Source: Uranotaenia lowii (taxonomy: Eukaryota > Arthropoda > Insecta > Diptera > Culicidae). Taken from it: a stretch of DNA of 64,000 nucleotides. Both the position numbers and the translations under genes were made by a program. The notes under the pieces were generated by a model. The model was not told where the DNA came from and did no database searches. It saw only the letters and a list, made by a program, of their open reading frames with translations. The stretch's first letter is position 1. Each line of letters opens with the position of its first letter. Positions 44,862 to 56,920 of the stretch are shown here, piece after piece. The DNA is taken from NCBI RefSeq assembly GCF_029784155.1, contig NC_073692.1, positions 324,665,406 to 324,729,405 of the forward strand, given 5' to 3'.

Positions 44862-47268
44862 GAGTAGGGTGGGGTAAAAGTACTACCCTAGTGCTATCCT
44901 TTTTTTTTTGAAAATGTTGCACATGTTTTACATCAAAATTACGAACAGCATTTGATTATGTACACTTTTATCTCTCTTAAAAAACCTGTGTTTATAAAAA
45001 TAACTTGTATTGAAACGTACTTTTACCAACGACAGAGTTTTGAATTTTAACGTTATCAGTTTTTGATAATCTTGAAACAGGGCCGTAGAAAGAACCGACT
45101 CATGGGGGGGGTTTTAGGTGACTGATTTTTACCTCTGATTTTTTGCCCTACAATTCACGAAAACAAAAAAGATTAAAACTTATTATGTTTGTAATTATAT
45201 GATAATTTATGTTTAAGTACTTTGCTATTAAAAGTTTTCATATTAAATCGTTACTTTAGAAAACTGGTCCTAAGCCTAAAAGGTGAGCTAAATTCGCTTT
45301 CATCAATGGTTAAAATCTTTGGATTTGTTTAAGAGTCTGGTAGATCAAATTTAGTTGATTTGGGCATAAGATGAGCTTTTTTGTTAGAAGAGTTTTCCTT
45401 TTCAAACAAGTCCAATCTTCCAAACTATTTTGCAAATTCGAAGATTTTATCCTTTGACGAAAATAAATCAAACTTTCAAAAAAAGTAAGAGATAAAAATC
45501 ATCAGATCAAATATTAATAGATATAGTATGAAATTTGGTTTTAATAAACTGCAATATTAACACATTGCGGACCAAATACGAGATATCTTTTTTTTTTTCG
45601 CTTGTCGCTAGTATGCTCCATTAAAAAACATAATTCAAGCGTTATGAATCTAATAATGAAACCTCATTCTACAAAATTTAATACAACAATTCCCGTTTCT
45701 CAAATATCTGTACTAAATTAGCAGAATTTTGTTTTACTGATTTCTGAAACATAAAAGGCCGAATTTTTGTGTCCTTGATGTGTTGATAATGTTTAACAAT
45801 GCACTGGGAAATCATAGAATTTGTGTAGATTTTTTAGGTGAAGATATTCTTTAACAGCAAATATTTTTCATGAATCATCATAAGAATCAATTCCATAATG
45901 AAAATCCTGAGGATGATTTTATTTTAAAAAAATATTTGGGTTTTTCGGATATAAAAAAGAAATCAAATTCTACCTTTTATTTTTGATTTCCAATTAGATT
46001 GTGTTTACAAACTTATTTTGTTTAAAAAATTGAAAACTGGAAATTGAATTGACAAGCAATCTTAACACATTAAGGACCGCGATGAAATCTATGACCTGAA
46101 ACACCGAAATAAGGCATTCTATATCTCAGAAACCCCTGGACTAAATTTTACAAATCTTAGCATTTTTAAGTTACGGCAAATTCCGTGTTCAATTTTGTAG
46201 AATAAAGTTTAACACTAAAATTCAGTCCATTCGAGTAATAATTCGAAGTGATTCATGATCTCTTGAATTCCTCAACAATTTATATTAACTGTAAAATTTA
46301 TTTAATAATTAAACCTTTTCCTGAATATTGCTGAAGCTGAAGCTGAAGCCAAAAATTGCGCTTTGAATCTGAATCCAAATTTCCAAACGATATCTGAAAT
46401 GTGCAAAAAATACGAATCTTATTTAAGATCAGAATTTTATGAGCCAAGTTTTTTAGCCCTCACTCATGAATCTATTATTTGAATTCTGTAGTTTAGGTTT
46501 GATCTAAATTCACTATTAAAATAATTTATTTTTAATCTGTATTGTGAATCAGATTTAATATATGAATTTACATAGATCTGAATCTAACTTTTCAATATTG
46601 GATTGCCATTTCAATGCTTTAAATTTTTTAATTTTGTGTAAGAATTAAGTTAAAAAACTTCGAATTTGAATATAAAACCAATTTTTTTTTCATATTCGGA
46701 AAAATATTATCAAAATATTGAAAATGCACATGATCTTGAAAAACATTATTTAAATTTGATATGAAATGAAAAACCAAATTTGAACCAGGATTTCAAAGCA
46801 GCTTTTAATTTCTAATTTCTTATGATTATTTGAACTGAAAAACAATAATCCTGAACTGGAAACAGAATCCAAAACACGAAAATAGGAAAAAATAATGGTT
46901 ATGGTAATTATGGAATCAGAATTCAGAACCTTCGAAATGTGTTTGATTAAATACAAAATTTAATATTCAGGCCTGTATTTCGATGAACAATTGAGAAAAT
47001 TTGAAAAAGTGTAGCTGAATTTGAGCCTTGAGATGGATTTTTGAGGTTCTGGCAAAAGATTTTTTAGTCTAGATTGTTACTCTTGATTAACCTTACTCTT
47101 TATCATAATTTGATTCTGAGTTTAAAATTTTGAGTGTAGAGTAGAATACCTCGTTTGCTTTTTTGGATCCTCATGGGGGGGGTTTAACCCCCAAAACCCC
47201 CCCCCGTTCCTACGGCCATGTCTTGAAACGTTCTTTTACCTGATTCGCACTTTTACTCCACCTTACTC
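44862..47268. mobile_element. TA-flanked MITE interrupted by a hAT-like element
   Basis: The left end GAGTAGGGTGGGGTAAAAGT and right end CACTTTTACTCCACCTTACTC are inverted repeats, each bordered by TA. The host sequence is only 44862-45078 plus 47221-47268, a small MITE of about 260 bp. The rest is the hAT-like insertion. Confidence 0.78.
45079..47220. mobile_element. hAT-like non-autonomous element, copy 1
   Basis: The termini CAGGGCCGTAGAAAG and GTTCCTACGGCCATG carry runs of G and C just inside (GGGGGGGG near 45106, CCCCCCCCC near 47197). A perfect 8-bp duplication, TCTTGAAA, lies at 45071-45078 and 47221-47228. It is 2142 bp with no transposase. It shares with copy 2 (55047-58287) the ends and an internal ACACATT(A/T)AGGACCGCGA block (46068 and 55600). 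Confidence 0.85.
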
Positions 47269-47522
47269 TATAACAGGGGTGAATCCTTTTGAGCCAACGG
47301 GCCAATTAAATTTAAAATCTTTCCAGTGGGCCGCTCTCCAAATTACATTGATTAATTTTGCATCATTACTATTTTAATGACACACCCTGAAAGCCTAAGA
47401 AAAATACTCCCTAATCAGACCTTGAGTTAGTTTAGCAAACCTCGTGAAGTTACTCTTATATGTTTACTGGACATTATTCACCTACAACACTTAAGTTTTT
47501 CGATATTCAAAGTCAAGAGAAT
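47269..47522. other. Short non-coding interval
   Basis: Moderately AT-rich with no feature recognised. Confidence 0.4.
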
Positions 47523-47530
47523 ATATTGAT

Positions 47531-48616
47531 TAGAGATGTACCGAATATTCGGTCGGCCGAATATTCGGCGCCGAATACCGCCAAAAAACCGTTAAGCCGA
47601 ATATTCGGCTCACCGAATAGTTGAGCGGCCGAATAGGCCGAATAGGCCGAATATCTACTACAGACTTGTAAAATTTTTCAAATGACTTTGGATAATTTAT
47701 AAAATATTGAAAAGTTTACAACACTATCATTAAAAACTTATGGTTTCAGCAAAACATCTAAGGGGTATCCTCTTATCTTTCACTGTAGATCGTACAGGAG
47801 AATGCAGACAAGTAGGTATCACTTTATCCTTTGATTTTAGTATATTTCTCATTTTCTAGATATATTCAGGCTTGCCCATAAATCCAGCGAAGATTCCAGA
47901 TAAATCGAATCTGTCCGGGATGTCGAGATGTTTTTTAAAACATCCCGAATTTTGTCAGATAATTTGCTAAATCAAATAAAAAACTCAAATTTCTCCAAAC
48001 TTCTAGTTTTTGTGTTCTATAACGATTTTTCAAAAATTTCAAAATAAACATAAATTTTGCCCTTTTTAATATTTTTTTCCAAAATCGTCTCGAATGCCTG
48101 ACCATGTAGATACGTGTGATTAAAAGTATAGTTTGCTTAAGGTTAAAGATCATCTATCTTTTCAACAACTATTTTGAAGATATTTTGCTCAAATTTGGCC
48201 TTCATCTAATTCAATATCAAAGAAGCAAATTCAAATAGCTTGGCGGCACCTGTTACGATATTTTTATCTCAGTTTCTATAGGAATGCAATCTCTTTGAGG
48301 ATAAACGCTCTAGAAGCGACTAGTCATCTGATGCCCTTTCAGTAATTGGTGACATTTTAAAAATTAGAAAGACCCTTACTTAAAAATATCTTGTAATTCA
48401 TCATCCGATATTATCATCCAGTTGAAAATAATCGACTAAAGCACATGAGGGGCCTTCATATGAAAGAAATTGAAAGCATTGAAATAATCCCTTAAGTTTT
48501 TTTTTCATTAAAACTCAATAGAATATTCGGCCGAATATTCGTTTGGCCGAATAGTTGAAAAGGTCAATATTCGGTATTCGGCCGTTCGCCGAATACCACT
48601 ATTCGGTACATCTCTA
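47531..48616. mobile_element. hAT-type MITE with CCGAATATTCGG palindromes, complete copy
   Basis: The ends TAGAGATGTACCGAATATTC and TATTCGGTACATCTCTA are inverted repeats. A perfect 8-bp duplication ATATTGAT lies at 47523-47530 and 48617-48624. Both subterminal regions are filled with GAATATTCGGC and GCCGAATAG motifs (47541-47655 and 48520-48605). It is 1086 bp with no transposase. A related copy starts at 63299. Confidence 0.9.
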
Positions 48617-48624
48617 ATATTGAT

Positions 48625-49842
48625 TTAAGTCAGGAGTGTCAAGTTGACATTCCAAGGACTGTAACGGGTTGAAATTTCAGGGACGGATGATGGTTAAAGA
48701 TCATTCCACAAGGCAACTGCATTTTTGGTGAACTAAACTAACGCAATTAAATCAAACTGAACCTTCTTTTTCTATTTATGAAAATTCAAAATTAACCACG
48801 GCCTTCGGGAAAGTTTATTATTGAAAAAATATTTGATTTCAAAAAACAAGGTTAAAAGTCTTCGAAAGGTTGAGTAGAAGTAGAGTTTCTTTGAAATTGC
48901 GTTTTGTTGTGTTTAAAAATGTTTCTAGGTTTTTTTAAAATCTAATAGTGTTTTTTATGTTTGTATAAAAATTCATTCATTTATTATTTAAAAAAAAATG
49001 AACTTCAATTTTCCTAATCTGGAATCGAGTCTTTTAACTTGATTTATTCCATTTGAAGAACTTTAAAAAAAAAAGTTAATTGTCAATAGCTTTAATGAAA
49101 ACCGTAACTGAATTTTGTTTAAGGCAAACTATTTAATGGGAGTTGAATTGAAGTAAGCCTTCAGGCATTGAAAACACGAAATTAATATGAAACACTGCTT
49201 ATGTGTAGCAAAATAAGGCATAACTTTACTATACACAAGATATATTTTGACTTCAATTGATTTTTTTTTTCAATAACAGAGGGTTTTTCCTAGTACATCA
49301 GCTTTTTTTCGTTTTTTTTATAGGAATTTAACCCATTAAGATCATTTTTCCTCGACATCAGCTTATAAATATATAGTTTGCTTCAAAAGGTTTGACGTTA
49401 TGCCCTTGGACAACGTTGTCCAATAGTAAATTGTCTTTTTACAAAAAAAAATTGATTTCATGAGAACAGGTGGAAAGATAACTAATTTTCGATTTTAAGA
49501 AAAATTTAAAAAAAAATCGAAGAGAGAAATGATAGAAACAATATATGAACACATGATAACGTAACATTAAAATAAGTTTTGAGCAGGAACTTAACATTGA
49601 GGGCTGTAAAGTTTCGTTCTGGCTCAAAACTTATCCATGTTTTCATGTGGCTTGATAAATTCAAATCCTACCCTATTCAAATCTTATTTTTCGTATCGAT
49701 TATCATTTTGAAACAAAAAGTCCATATATTACGCTCAGATTAAAAGTTTAGATTAAATATCCAAATTGAGAGCAGAAAGTGCTTAAAAGTGACTATTCAA
49801 AACACTCAACCAACTTCAGATTGAAATTTATCTTCAATTATA
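48625..49842. other. AT-rich non-coding DNA
   Basis: It holds the second copy (49320-49357) of the dispersed repeat noted at 34101. No gene is seen. Confidence 0.45.
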
Positions 49843-49844
49843 TA

Positions 49845-50615
49845 CCGTAAACTGGAGGAACTTCGAACAACATGAAATGTTTACAGGTAATCATCATTTA
49901 CTTAGTAAAAAGCTAAAATATCTGAAAACTGTTTTCTACGTTTGAAAGCCTATAAATTGAGTTACAAATAAGCTAAATTTGGATTTCATTAGAAGATTTT
50001 TGATAATACTTTCAAAGTAATTTGAAAATCTTAAAATATCTGGTTTTTTTAAGGCTCACAAACAAACTTCTCTCCTGATCAAATCTAAGCATATAAGAGC
50101 AAATGGGTTGTTTTATGTGAATGTTTAACTTTTTTCTTTGTTTAAGTTTAGTTTAAGTGTTATTTTTATGTTGATTTAGTTGTAATTTTTAGAAATTGAA
50201 TAAAAAACGGTATTTTCCATGTGAAATCTCGTATAGAAAAAATGGCTAAAACCCTATCAAATTGTTCAATTTGAAGCAAAAAAGAACAAAAGAACAGTGC
50301 GACGATTAGAAAATTGAATGAAATCAAAATTCCAACTGTTTTCGAGCCAAAAACAAATGAGAAATGTTTATAATTTTAGCCCCTAAATGTATGCAGAAAC
50401 ATTGTCCATCTTTTGATTATGATTCACCCCGAAACTCGAAATCTGGTTTTGTAACAAACACATTATTATAACCAACAATGTCGTTTGAATTTACAGCAAT
50501 CAATGATCATGTTTTATAATCCTCACCTCAGTGAGTGTTTTAAAACTTTCAGGTAACCCCTTCCAAAATATTCAAAAATGAATGAAAAAGGGGTCAAAGT
50601 TCCTCCAGTTTACGG
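49845..50615. mobile_element. TA-flanked MITE (CCGTAAACTGGAGGAACTT ends)
   Basis: The left end CCGTAAACTGGAGGAACTTC and right end AAGTTCCTCCAGTTTACGG are inverted repeats bordered by TA. It is 771 bp and non-coding, with only the terminal ~25 bp strongly inverted. Tc1/mariner-type mobilisation is likely. Confidence 0.82.
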
Positions 50616-50832
50616 TATGTGAAATAATTAAAAGGTGTGCTAAGTTATCAATAAAAAACGGTAACACGGTCGCTATTGCACCTGAAAAAGAACTTCTAGA
50701 AGTTGTTTGTTTTGACGAGAGCTAAGCTCATTGGGTCTTTCTGTCTCGGAATTCGATTTTTGAAACTTTAAATTAACATTGAATTGGAATCTCCCATGAA
50801 CTCCTTAATTATGAGATATTCATTAAAACTAC

Positions 50833-51020
50833 AAGGCATGTGATATAGCTCAGTTGGCAAGTCTGTTGTCGCCTGAGCCGATGTCCGCGAGTTCGAGCCC
50901 AAGAGAAAACATCGAACACAGTTGTACCGGATAGTTTTTCAGTAACGATCCACCAACTGCAACGTTGATAAAGTCGCAAATGCCATAAAAATGGTAAAAC
51001 GACTATAATCGAAACAAAAA
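50833..51020 (+). mobile_element. tRNA-derived SINE, copy 3
   Basis: It has the same A box, B box and body as 24007-24204 and closely matches it, with a short A tail. A perfect 11-bp duplication, ATTAAAACTAC, lies at 50822-50832 and 51021-51031. Confidence 0.9.
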
Positions 51021-51031
51021 ATTAAAACTAC

Positions 51032-51980
51032 GATTTTAAGTAGTGTGTACTAAAATTTAAAAAAAAATTACAGAAAATGCGTCAGACATTTTTATTTAAA
51101 ATATGATCAATGCTGCCCCAAATATATTCTTTTTTTTTCGTATTTCATCAACCGAAGGAATACCAATCCCAAGCAGAAATTTTTGAAAATTTTTAACAAA
51201 TTTAGGTATCATGCACTAAAAGTAAAATTTGAAATCATATTGCCCGCATAAAGGTGGTACAATGCTAAAATTCAAGTCTCAATTTTCATATGCGGATATA
51301 TTAAGTATGTCAACAGTAGGTTTCACTGAAAGCTTAATAATACCTCGTTTAGCAAACAGTTTCGATTGAGTTTTAAGAGCATGATGATGCCACTTTTTTA
51401 ATTAGGAATTACTGAGCCTTCAATAATTCCAATACAAAAAAATGGTCATAAATCAGCTATCCGCGTAAATTTGGTATTATATTATTTAAAAAGTTTGCTC
51501 AGAAGGGAAAATTTTGTTTTGAAATCCTATATTCTGCTTCCAGACTGAATTCAACATCAACCGGACAAATAATTTGAACATTACAGTTTTGTGTATCAGT
51601 CTAATTTTGATCCAGGTTTGCTATCAATGGAAAATTATTGATACCTTAGTGATAACAACTTTGCTTGTGCGTAAAAAACAGCTCTAAAGATGCTATCATT
51701 TATTGTTGATACCCCATTGACGTTTCACTTTCCTATTCCAAAAGTAGATTTCTCTACCTTAATAATCCTTTTTTTTTTGTAACCGTCTGAAATTAAATAC
51801 CAAAAAGAGCTATGATTTCAGATTCCTTAATGAGATCACGATTTGCTTTTAATTCAGGCGTCAAAGTTTGTCCAGGATACGTTTTCACCCTCCCATTTGT
51901 AAATCAAATTTCACTCAAATCACATTCTATAAGAACTATACCCGAGCAGCCTTTCATGTCAAAATTATATCTTATTTTGC
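51032..51980. other. AT-rich non-coding DNA
   Basis: No gene or bounded repeat is recognised. The 136-codon plus-strand frame 51812-52222 is mostly the shadow of the mariner fragment on the other strand. Confidence 0.45.
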
Positions 51981-51982
51981 TT

Positions 51983-52355
51983 TCATGCAACCACGCGGTT
52001 GTGATTTTTGGTGTTGAACGAAATACTTATTCCTTCACTTCTGGACTTCCGATCGGTTGTCAATCGTTCCTCGAACCGCTTAATCACTCGCGACACAGTG
52101 GAATTCGCGATTCCCAACATTTTAGCGATGGAACGATGCGAGAAATCCTTGTTCTCGAGATGAATGCGCAAGATTTTATCAAACACGAGCTGTTCTTTCG
52201 ACTCCATTTCCGCGAGTTTTGATCACAGGACTTTAAAACTTGCAGAATGTAAACAATGTACTATGAACTAGATCCACCCAAATTTTCAATAAATTCTAGC
52301 CAACGGTTAAAAAAATAGAGCAATTTCATAGTGTGGCAATTTCATCGTGGATACC
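51983..52355 (-). pseudogene. Tc1/mariner transposase remnant: 5' end and N-terminal HTH
   Basis: The minus-strand frame 52207-51983 begins MESKEQLVFDKILRIHLEN. It reads through a helix-turn-helix (HRSIAKMLGIANSTVSRVIK) and then FEERLTTDRK, matching the DNA-binding start of Tc1/mariner transposases and resembling the layout of the intact gene at 20805-21803. Similarity ends after about 60 residues and the frame stops at 74; no catalytic domain follows. Upstream, GTGTGGCAATTTCATCGTGG at 52331-52350 looks like the terminal repeat. No partner terminus was found, so the element is truncated and belongs to a different family from the intact mariner. Confidence 0.72.
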
Positions 52356-52359
52356 CTTT

Positions 52360-55038
52360 ACTTTTTGCATCATCTGAAATTTCTTGAAATTTCCCCTTTG
52401 AATAAAATGATACACGCTTCTTCAGTAAGAATGGAATTGATCCGATACTTTAAACTAAAATTTAAACTAACTAAGTTACTTATCTCTTCATTAAAAAAGT
52501 TTTTCGAATTGTCAATGATTTACGAATAAATCAAAATTTAGTTATTGGTATCATTACATGATCGGAAAAAGAAGCTTAGGGAATGATGAGCTAGTTTGCG
52601 CCAAGAGCTCTGGTCGATGAATAATTTTCTCCTATACAGGGGGAGTTATATCAGCTTATCAGTGGTTTAATATTGATAATGATTACTTGCGATGATAAAA
52701 CTTAAAAACATAAGACGATAAAAATTTTAATTAGAAATGTAAATTTCAATTTCATTATGTGGATCTTCAAAAAGTGATCAAACATCTGCAGCAATTCAAC
52801 TGTCGCAAGATACATATTTTATAATTGAGTTTTCCATCTCACGACATGAACTGATGAACAATATTCCTCCAACTCACTCGGTTCTTGACAAACGTTCTCC
52901 AACTTTGCTAATCTAATTGATATCAGAGTTTCAAAATAACTCTGAAATTAATTTCAAATCCTTACATACGAAATTCAATTTCATACTTCGAGCTTTCATC
53001 CGATGACTGCCAGATTTTCAGCAAGTAAATATAAAATAACAACGGACACTTGTTTTATGTCATCATAATTTTTATAAATTTTTTTGCATGATTTTCGAAT
53101 CTCAAGAAATTAGTTGATGAACATCATTCCCAAATTCAGTCGGTTCGTCAATTTCTAGGACATCCCACATTCGTCATTTGATCTTACCACCTCGCTCGTT
53201 GCACCCCTGCTCGTCTTGTTTTTACCGGTTTCGTAGCGAACGCCTTTTTTGCAGGACAGTCGTCCAGCATTCTCGCAACTCGTCATTATACTTTAATTTA
53301 CCTTTATTTTCAAATCATTAAACCGTTGCCTTAACCCCAGCAATAAAATTTTGCACGAGTTTAGAATCGATCGATTCCAATTAAAAAAAAAGACTGCCAC
53401 AAAAACTCGAGTTCTGAAACATTAAACAAAATTATGAGAAAACAGATACATTAACACTACTTTAAAGGCATTACTTGAACATAGTTACAAAATTTCTCAA
53501 ATTCTCTCTCATTATCAATTTTTCACCTTAAATTAGACCATATTTAATGATACAGATAAAAATAGAACCCCTCAAGAGCCGATTCGATTGCGATTTATAA
53601 ATTCTGCTCACGAATCAAGTAGCGCTGTCAAATAAAACAAAGAATGACAAAGTGCTTACAAATTTCGCCCGCTAAAAGCCTCTTTCCCCCTTTTCGAAAA
53701 GCTGTCAAAGCATATTGCGGTTCCGGCAGACAGGCTGGGGCGATCCATTTCGAGGGATCCTAGGTTGCGAAAAAGAGAGAATCTAGTGGGGGTGGAAACA
53801 GCGCGAATAAAACACAAAGAAGCCTCCCGAGCCGTATGTTCAGGTCCCATCAAGCCCGGCCAAAGCCACTCAATTCCCACTAAATTGTATCAAATCGCAG
53901 TATTTTGTCATTTTAATGTTTTCACGTCACCGCCGGTATCAGAATAAATCAATCGGTTTTTCGTTTTTGGATGAGAGACCAAACCCACACGCTGCTGTAA
54001 AACGGAGAGGCTTTTAAAAAAGCCGCTGGGGCCAAACTGATGGCTGACTGGCTGGCTCAACACAATAAAACCCCGTCAATCACGGCCCGCGAAGAATACA
54101 AGCCCATAGCCTGCCGGAAAGCCTCAACCCGATTCCCTCACCCATCAACATATCGGATGGAAGCTGCTGGAAAAGGAATTTGTGGACCCCTGGATTCGAG
54201 CCCCCCCAAAGGGAAGGGGTGCGACTGGTGAGCTGGACTGGGGGACATCTTTTCTGGTATGATTTTTCCAGCTCACAGGCTGCCGGGGGCCAGGATTTTG
54301 TCGAATCGAAAGTGGCGTCAATCGTCAAATAGGCCTACAATATCTGAGTTTAACTGTCACTTGCCGGCTCGAATGTTGAGCTCTCGTAAAAACCGAAGCA
54401 GGGGGGTTTAACAAAAAAAGAAGAAGAATTACAAGCATCAGCGAATGGCGGCATTCAATAATTCACTGCCATAATCTCGTTTGTCTTTAAACTTTTGGCA
54501 GCCTTGAGATCCAAGGCCCAGTGAATTTGGGGCAGGGGAATGGTTTTATCATTTTTTAAGCGGGATAAACAAGCTTTGGTGCCATAAATACGACAATTTA
54601 TCGAGATTGAAATGATTTTCATTACAATAAGTTTTTCTTGGGTTCTGGTGATATAACCTGTTTTGAAGGCTGGCAATTTTTATAGATTTTCTCGAGGGTG
54701 ATTTAAATAAAAAGAGGAAGTTACTTGGATAAACCACGTTTTGATTGATAATTTTAACAGAGCTTTCAAGTTGATTGATTTCAAATACAAAATATCCCTT
54801 TTTACCTCCGTGCAGTGCACATGGTTTAGTCTAGTTAATGGCGACCGTCGTAAATTGGTTCCAAGATAACAAAGCTTTCTATGCACATAGGATAAAACCC
54901 TTTTAGGTAATTTTGCTGAAATTTATTTTAAAGAAAAATTAATCCTCAATATTAGTTGTACAATATTGATAATTTATGCAAAATGGATAAATGGTGCAAA
55001 ATATGAGTCTTAAAGTTATCAGATGTGGGTTCAAATAC
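52360..55038. other. Non-coding DNA, GC-richer at 53150-54430
   Basis: The GC-richer part looks low-copy. Small frames on both strands (60-82 codons) overlap and lack domains. No splice-supported exon or RNA gene was recognised. Confidence 0.45.
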
Positions 55039-55445
55039 CACTGGGGCATGTCCGTAGCAACTGGAGGGAGGGGGGAAGGTTTGGAGGTTGAACCCCCCCT
55101 CCCCACGAAGGGCCAGGAAAAAGAACTGAGTAATTCTACTCTACACTTACATTTTAAATTGTCAAACAAATTTGGATGATCGAGTGATGTTACTTAAGAT
55201 TACTTAACTTGACTAAGAACTCATGATAAATCTTCAAAAACTGATACCAGGTTCAGAATTGTGCTACAGTTTTTTAAAATATCCTTACTTTTTGATTCTG
55301 AAATAAGATTAGACTAATTTCAGAGGATCTGGTTTCATATACCTAATCCAAATCTAACTTGTATTTCTGTTTTCATATTTTGAATTCTGTAACAGGTTTC
55401 AATCTCTTGAAAAGTTTGATTTTATATTCGGGTCATGAATAGAAC

Positions 55446-55564
55446 CCTGAATCAAATTGTGTATGGAATGCAAATCTAATTCGAGTCAGGTTTTCAAAAC
55501 AGCATTATAGTTTTGAAACCTGACTCAAATTTAGTTAAGTATTCCATACACAATTTGATTCAGG
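55446..55564. repeat. Near-perfect hairpin: 55-bp arms, 9-base loop
   Basis: The left arm starts CCTGAATCAAATTGTGTATG and the right arm ends CATACACAATTTGATTCAGG; the loop is AGCATTATA. Arms are about 90% identical. It lies inside the hAT-like element 55047-58287. Confidence 0.9.
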
Positions 55565-56920
55565 ATGTTGAAAAGACATACATGCATTTCCAAAAAAAAA
55601 ACACATTTAGGACCGCGAAGAAATATAACTTGGAAAACACCAAATATTTATATTTTTAAAATTAAGTATCTGAGAGTTACCAAAAGCGTTGCATTAAATT
55701 TTATAAAAAAAAGTTTAGCTCTTAAACTCCTAACATTGAAGTTACACACGCAACGAGCATAAAAACGAGATACCTTTTCGTATTTGGTAACCCCAAAAAA
55801 ATATATTTGAAACAACCCTGAGTTATTCTTTAAATTCAGATTCGGAGCTCTTGAACTTAATCCTTATTCAGAATTCCAACAGAGCAAAGCTTCAAAATTG
55901 CAATCTAGAGCTGAAAACTTTTAGCATCATCTAAAATTTATACAGGATTTCAGATTGACAATCGGATTAAAAAAAAATTATTGAAATAATAAATTCTGAA
56001 ACCCTCAATTTTAAAACTGAAACTATAAAATCTTGATTGAGAGCTTTAAAACAAATTGCACATCTAAGCTCATATTTAAATTCTGATCTGTTATGATTTT
56101 TTTTTAATTCAAATCTTGAAGCCAGAATCGAAATTTGAATACAGAATTAATATTTAAAATTAAATTGAGATTCAGCTTTTAAATCAATTTAAAAATAGTA
56201 ATAATAATATTAAGAATACTGTTTTGTTGAGGAACTCAAATCACAATAGATCGCAGACTTTTAATTTTGATTGTTAATTCAACTTTAAATTTAATGCTGA
56301 AAATCACGTAAATGATGAAGAATTTAAGTTTATTTTGCAAGTTTTGTTTTAGGGACAACCCTTTTTTATTTGAAAAAAAAAATGTCTACACGATTTGAAT
56401 CATGGAATTGATTTATATTGAAAAATATTTGCTATTAAAAAGCTTAAAAGAATTGATTTATATTGAAAAATATTTGCTTATAAAAAATCAGGTAATCAGC
56501 ACTTTAAAAATGTACTGGAAATTCCTCATTTCCTTGATGCATTTTCATAAATATTTAAGTTTTTTTGAAATTCAAATTTAAATTCAAATAATAAATTTGG
56601 ATCGAGTTTGCTAGAATCAGATAAAAACCGCAAAATTTGGGTCTCTCAGTTTTAGTTTTAAAAATAAGATTTTTTTTTGTGCGGATTGTAATATTTTTGA
56701 ATTTTCTCAAGATTTCTAGTAGATAAAGCTTATTCGAGTTGAGCATAGAATATGTTTTTTAACTGAAGGCTTTCTTAAAAAAATTATTTCTATGTTCACA
56801 TCAAAGAAATTAAATCAACCAGTCTTGAGCAAATCCCAAAATTTCAAATATTGATGAAAGTAATTTCCTGTTTTCGTTATTGAAGGTTTCATATTACACA
56901 TTTCAATATTTGAGGATCTA

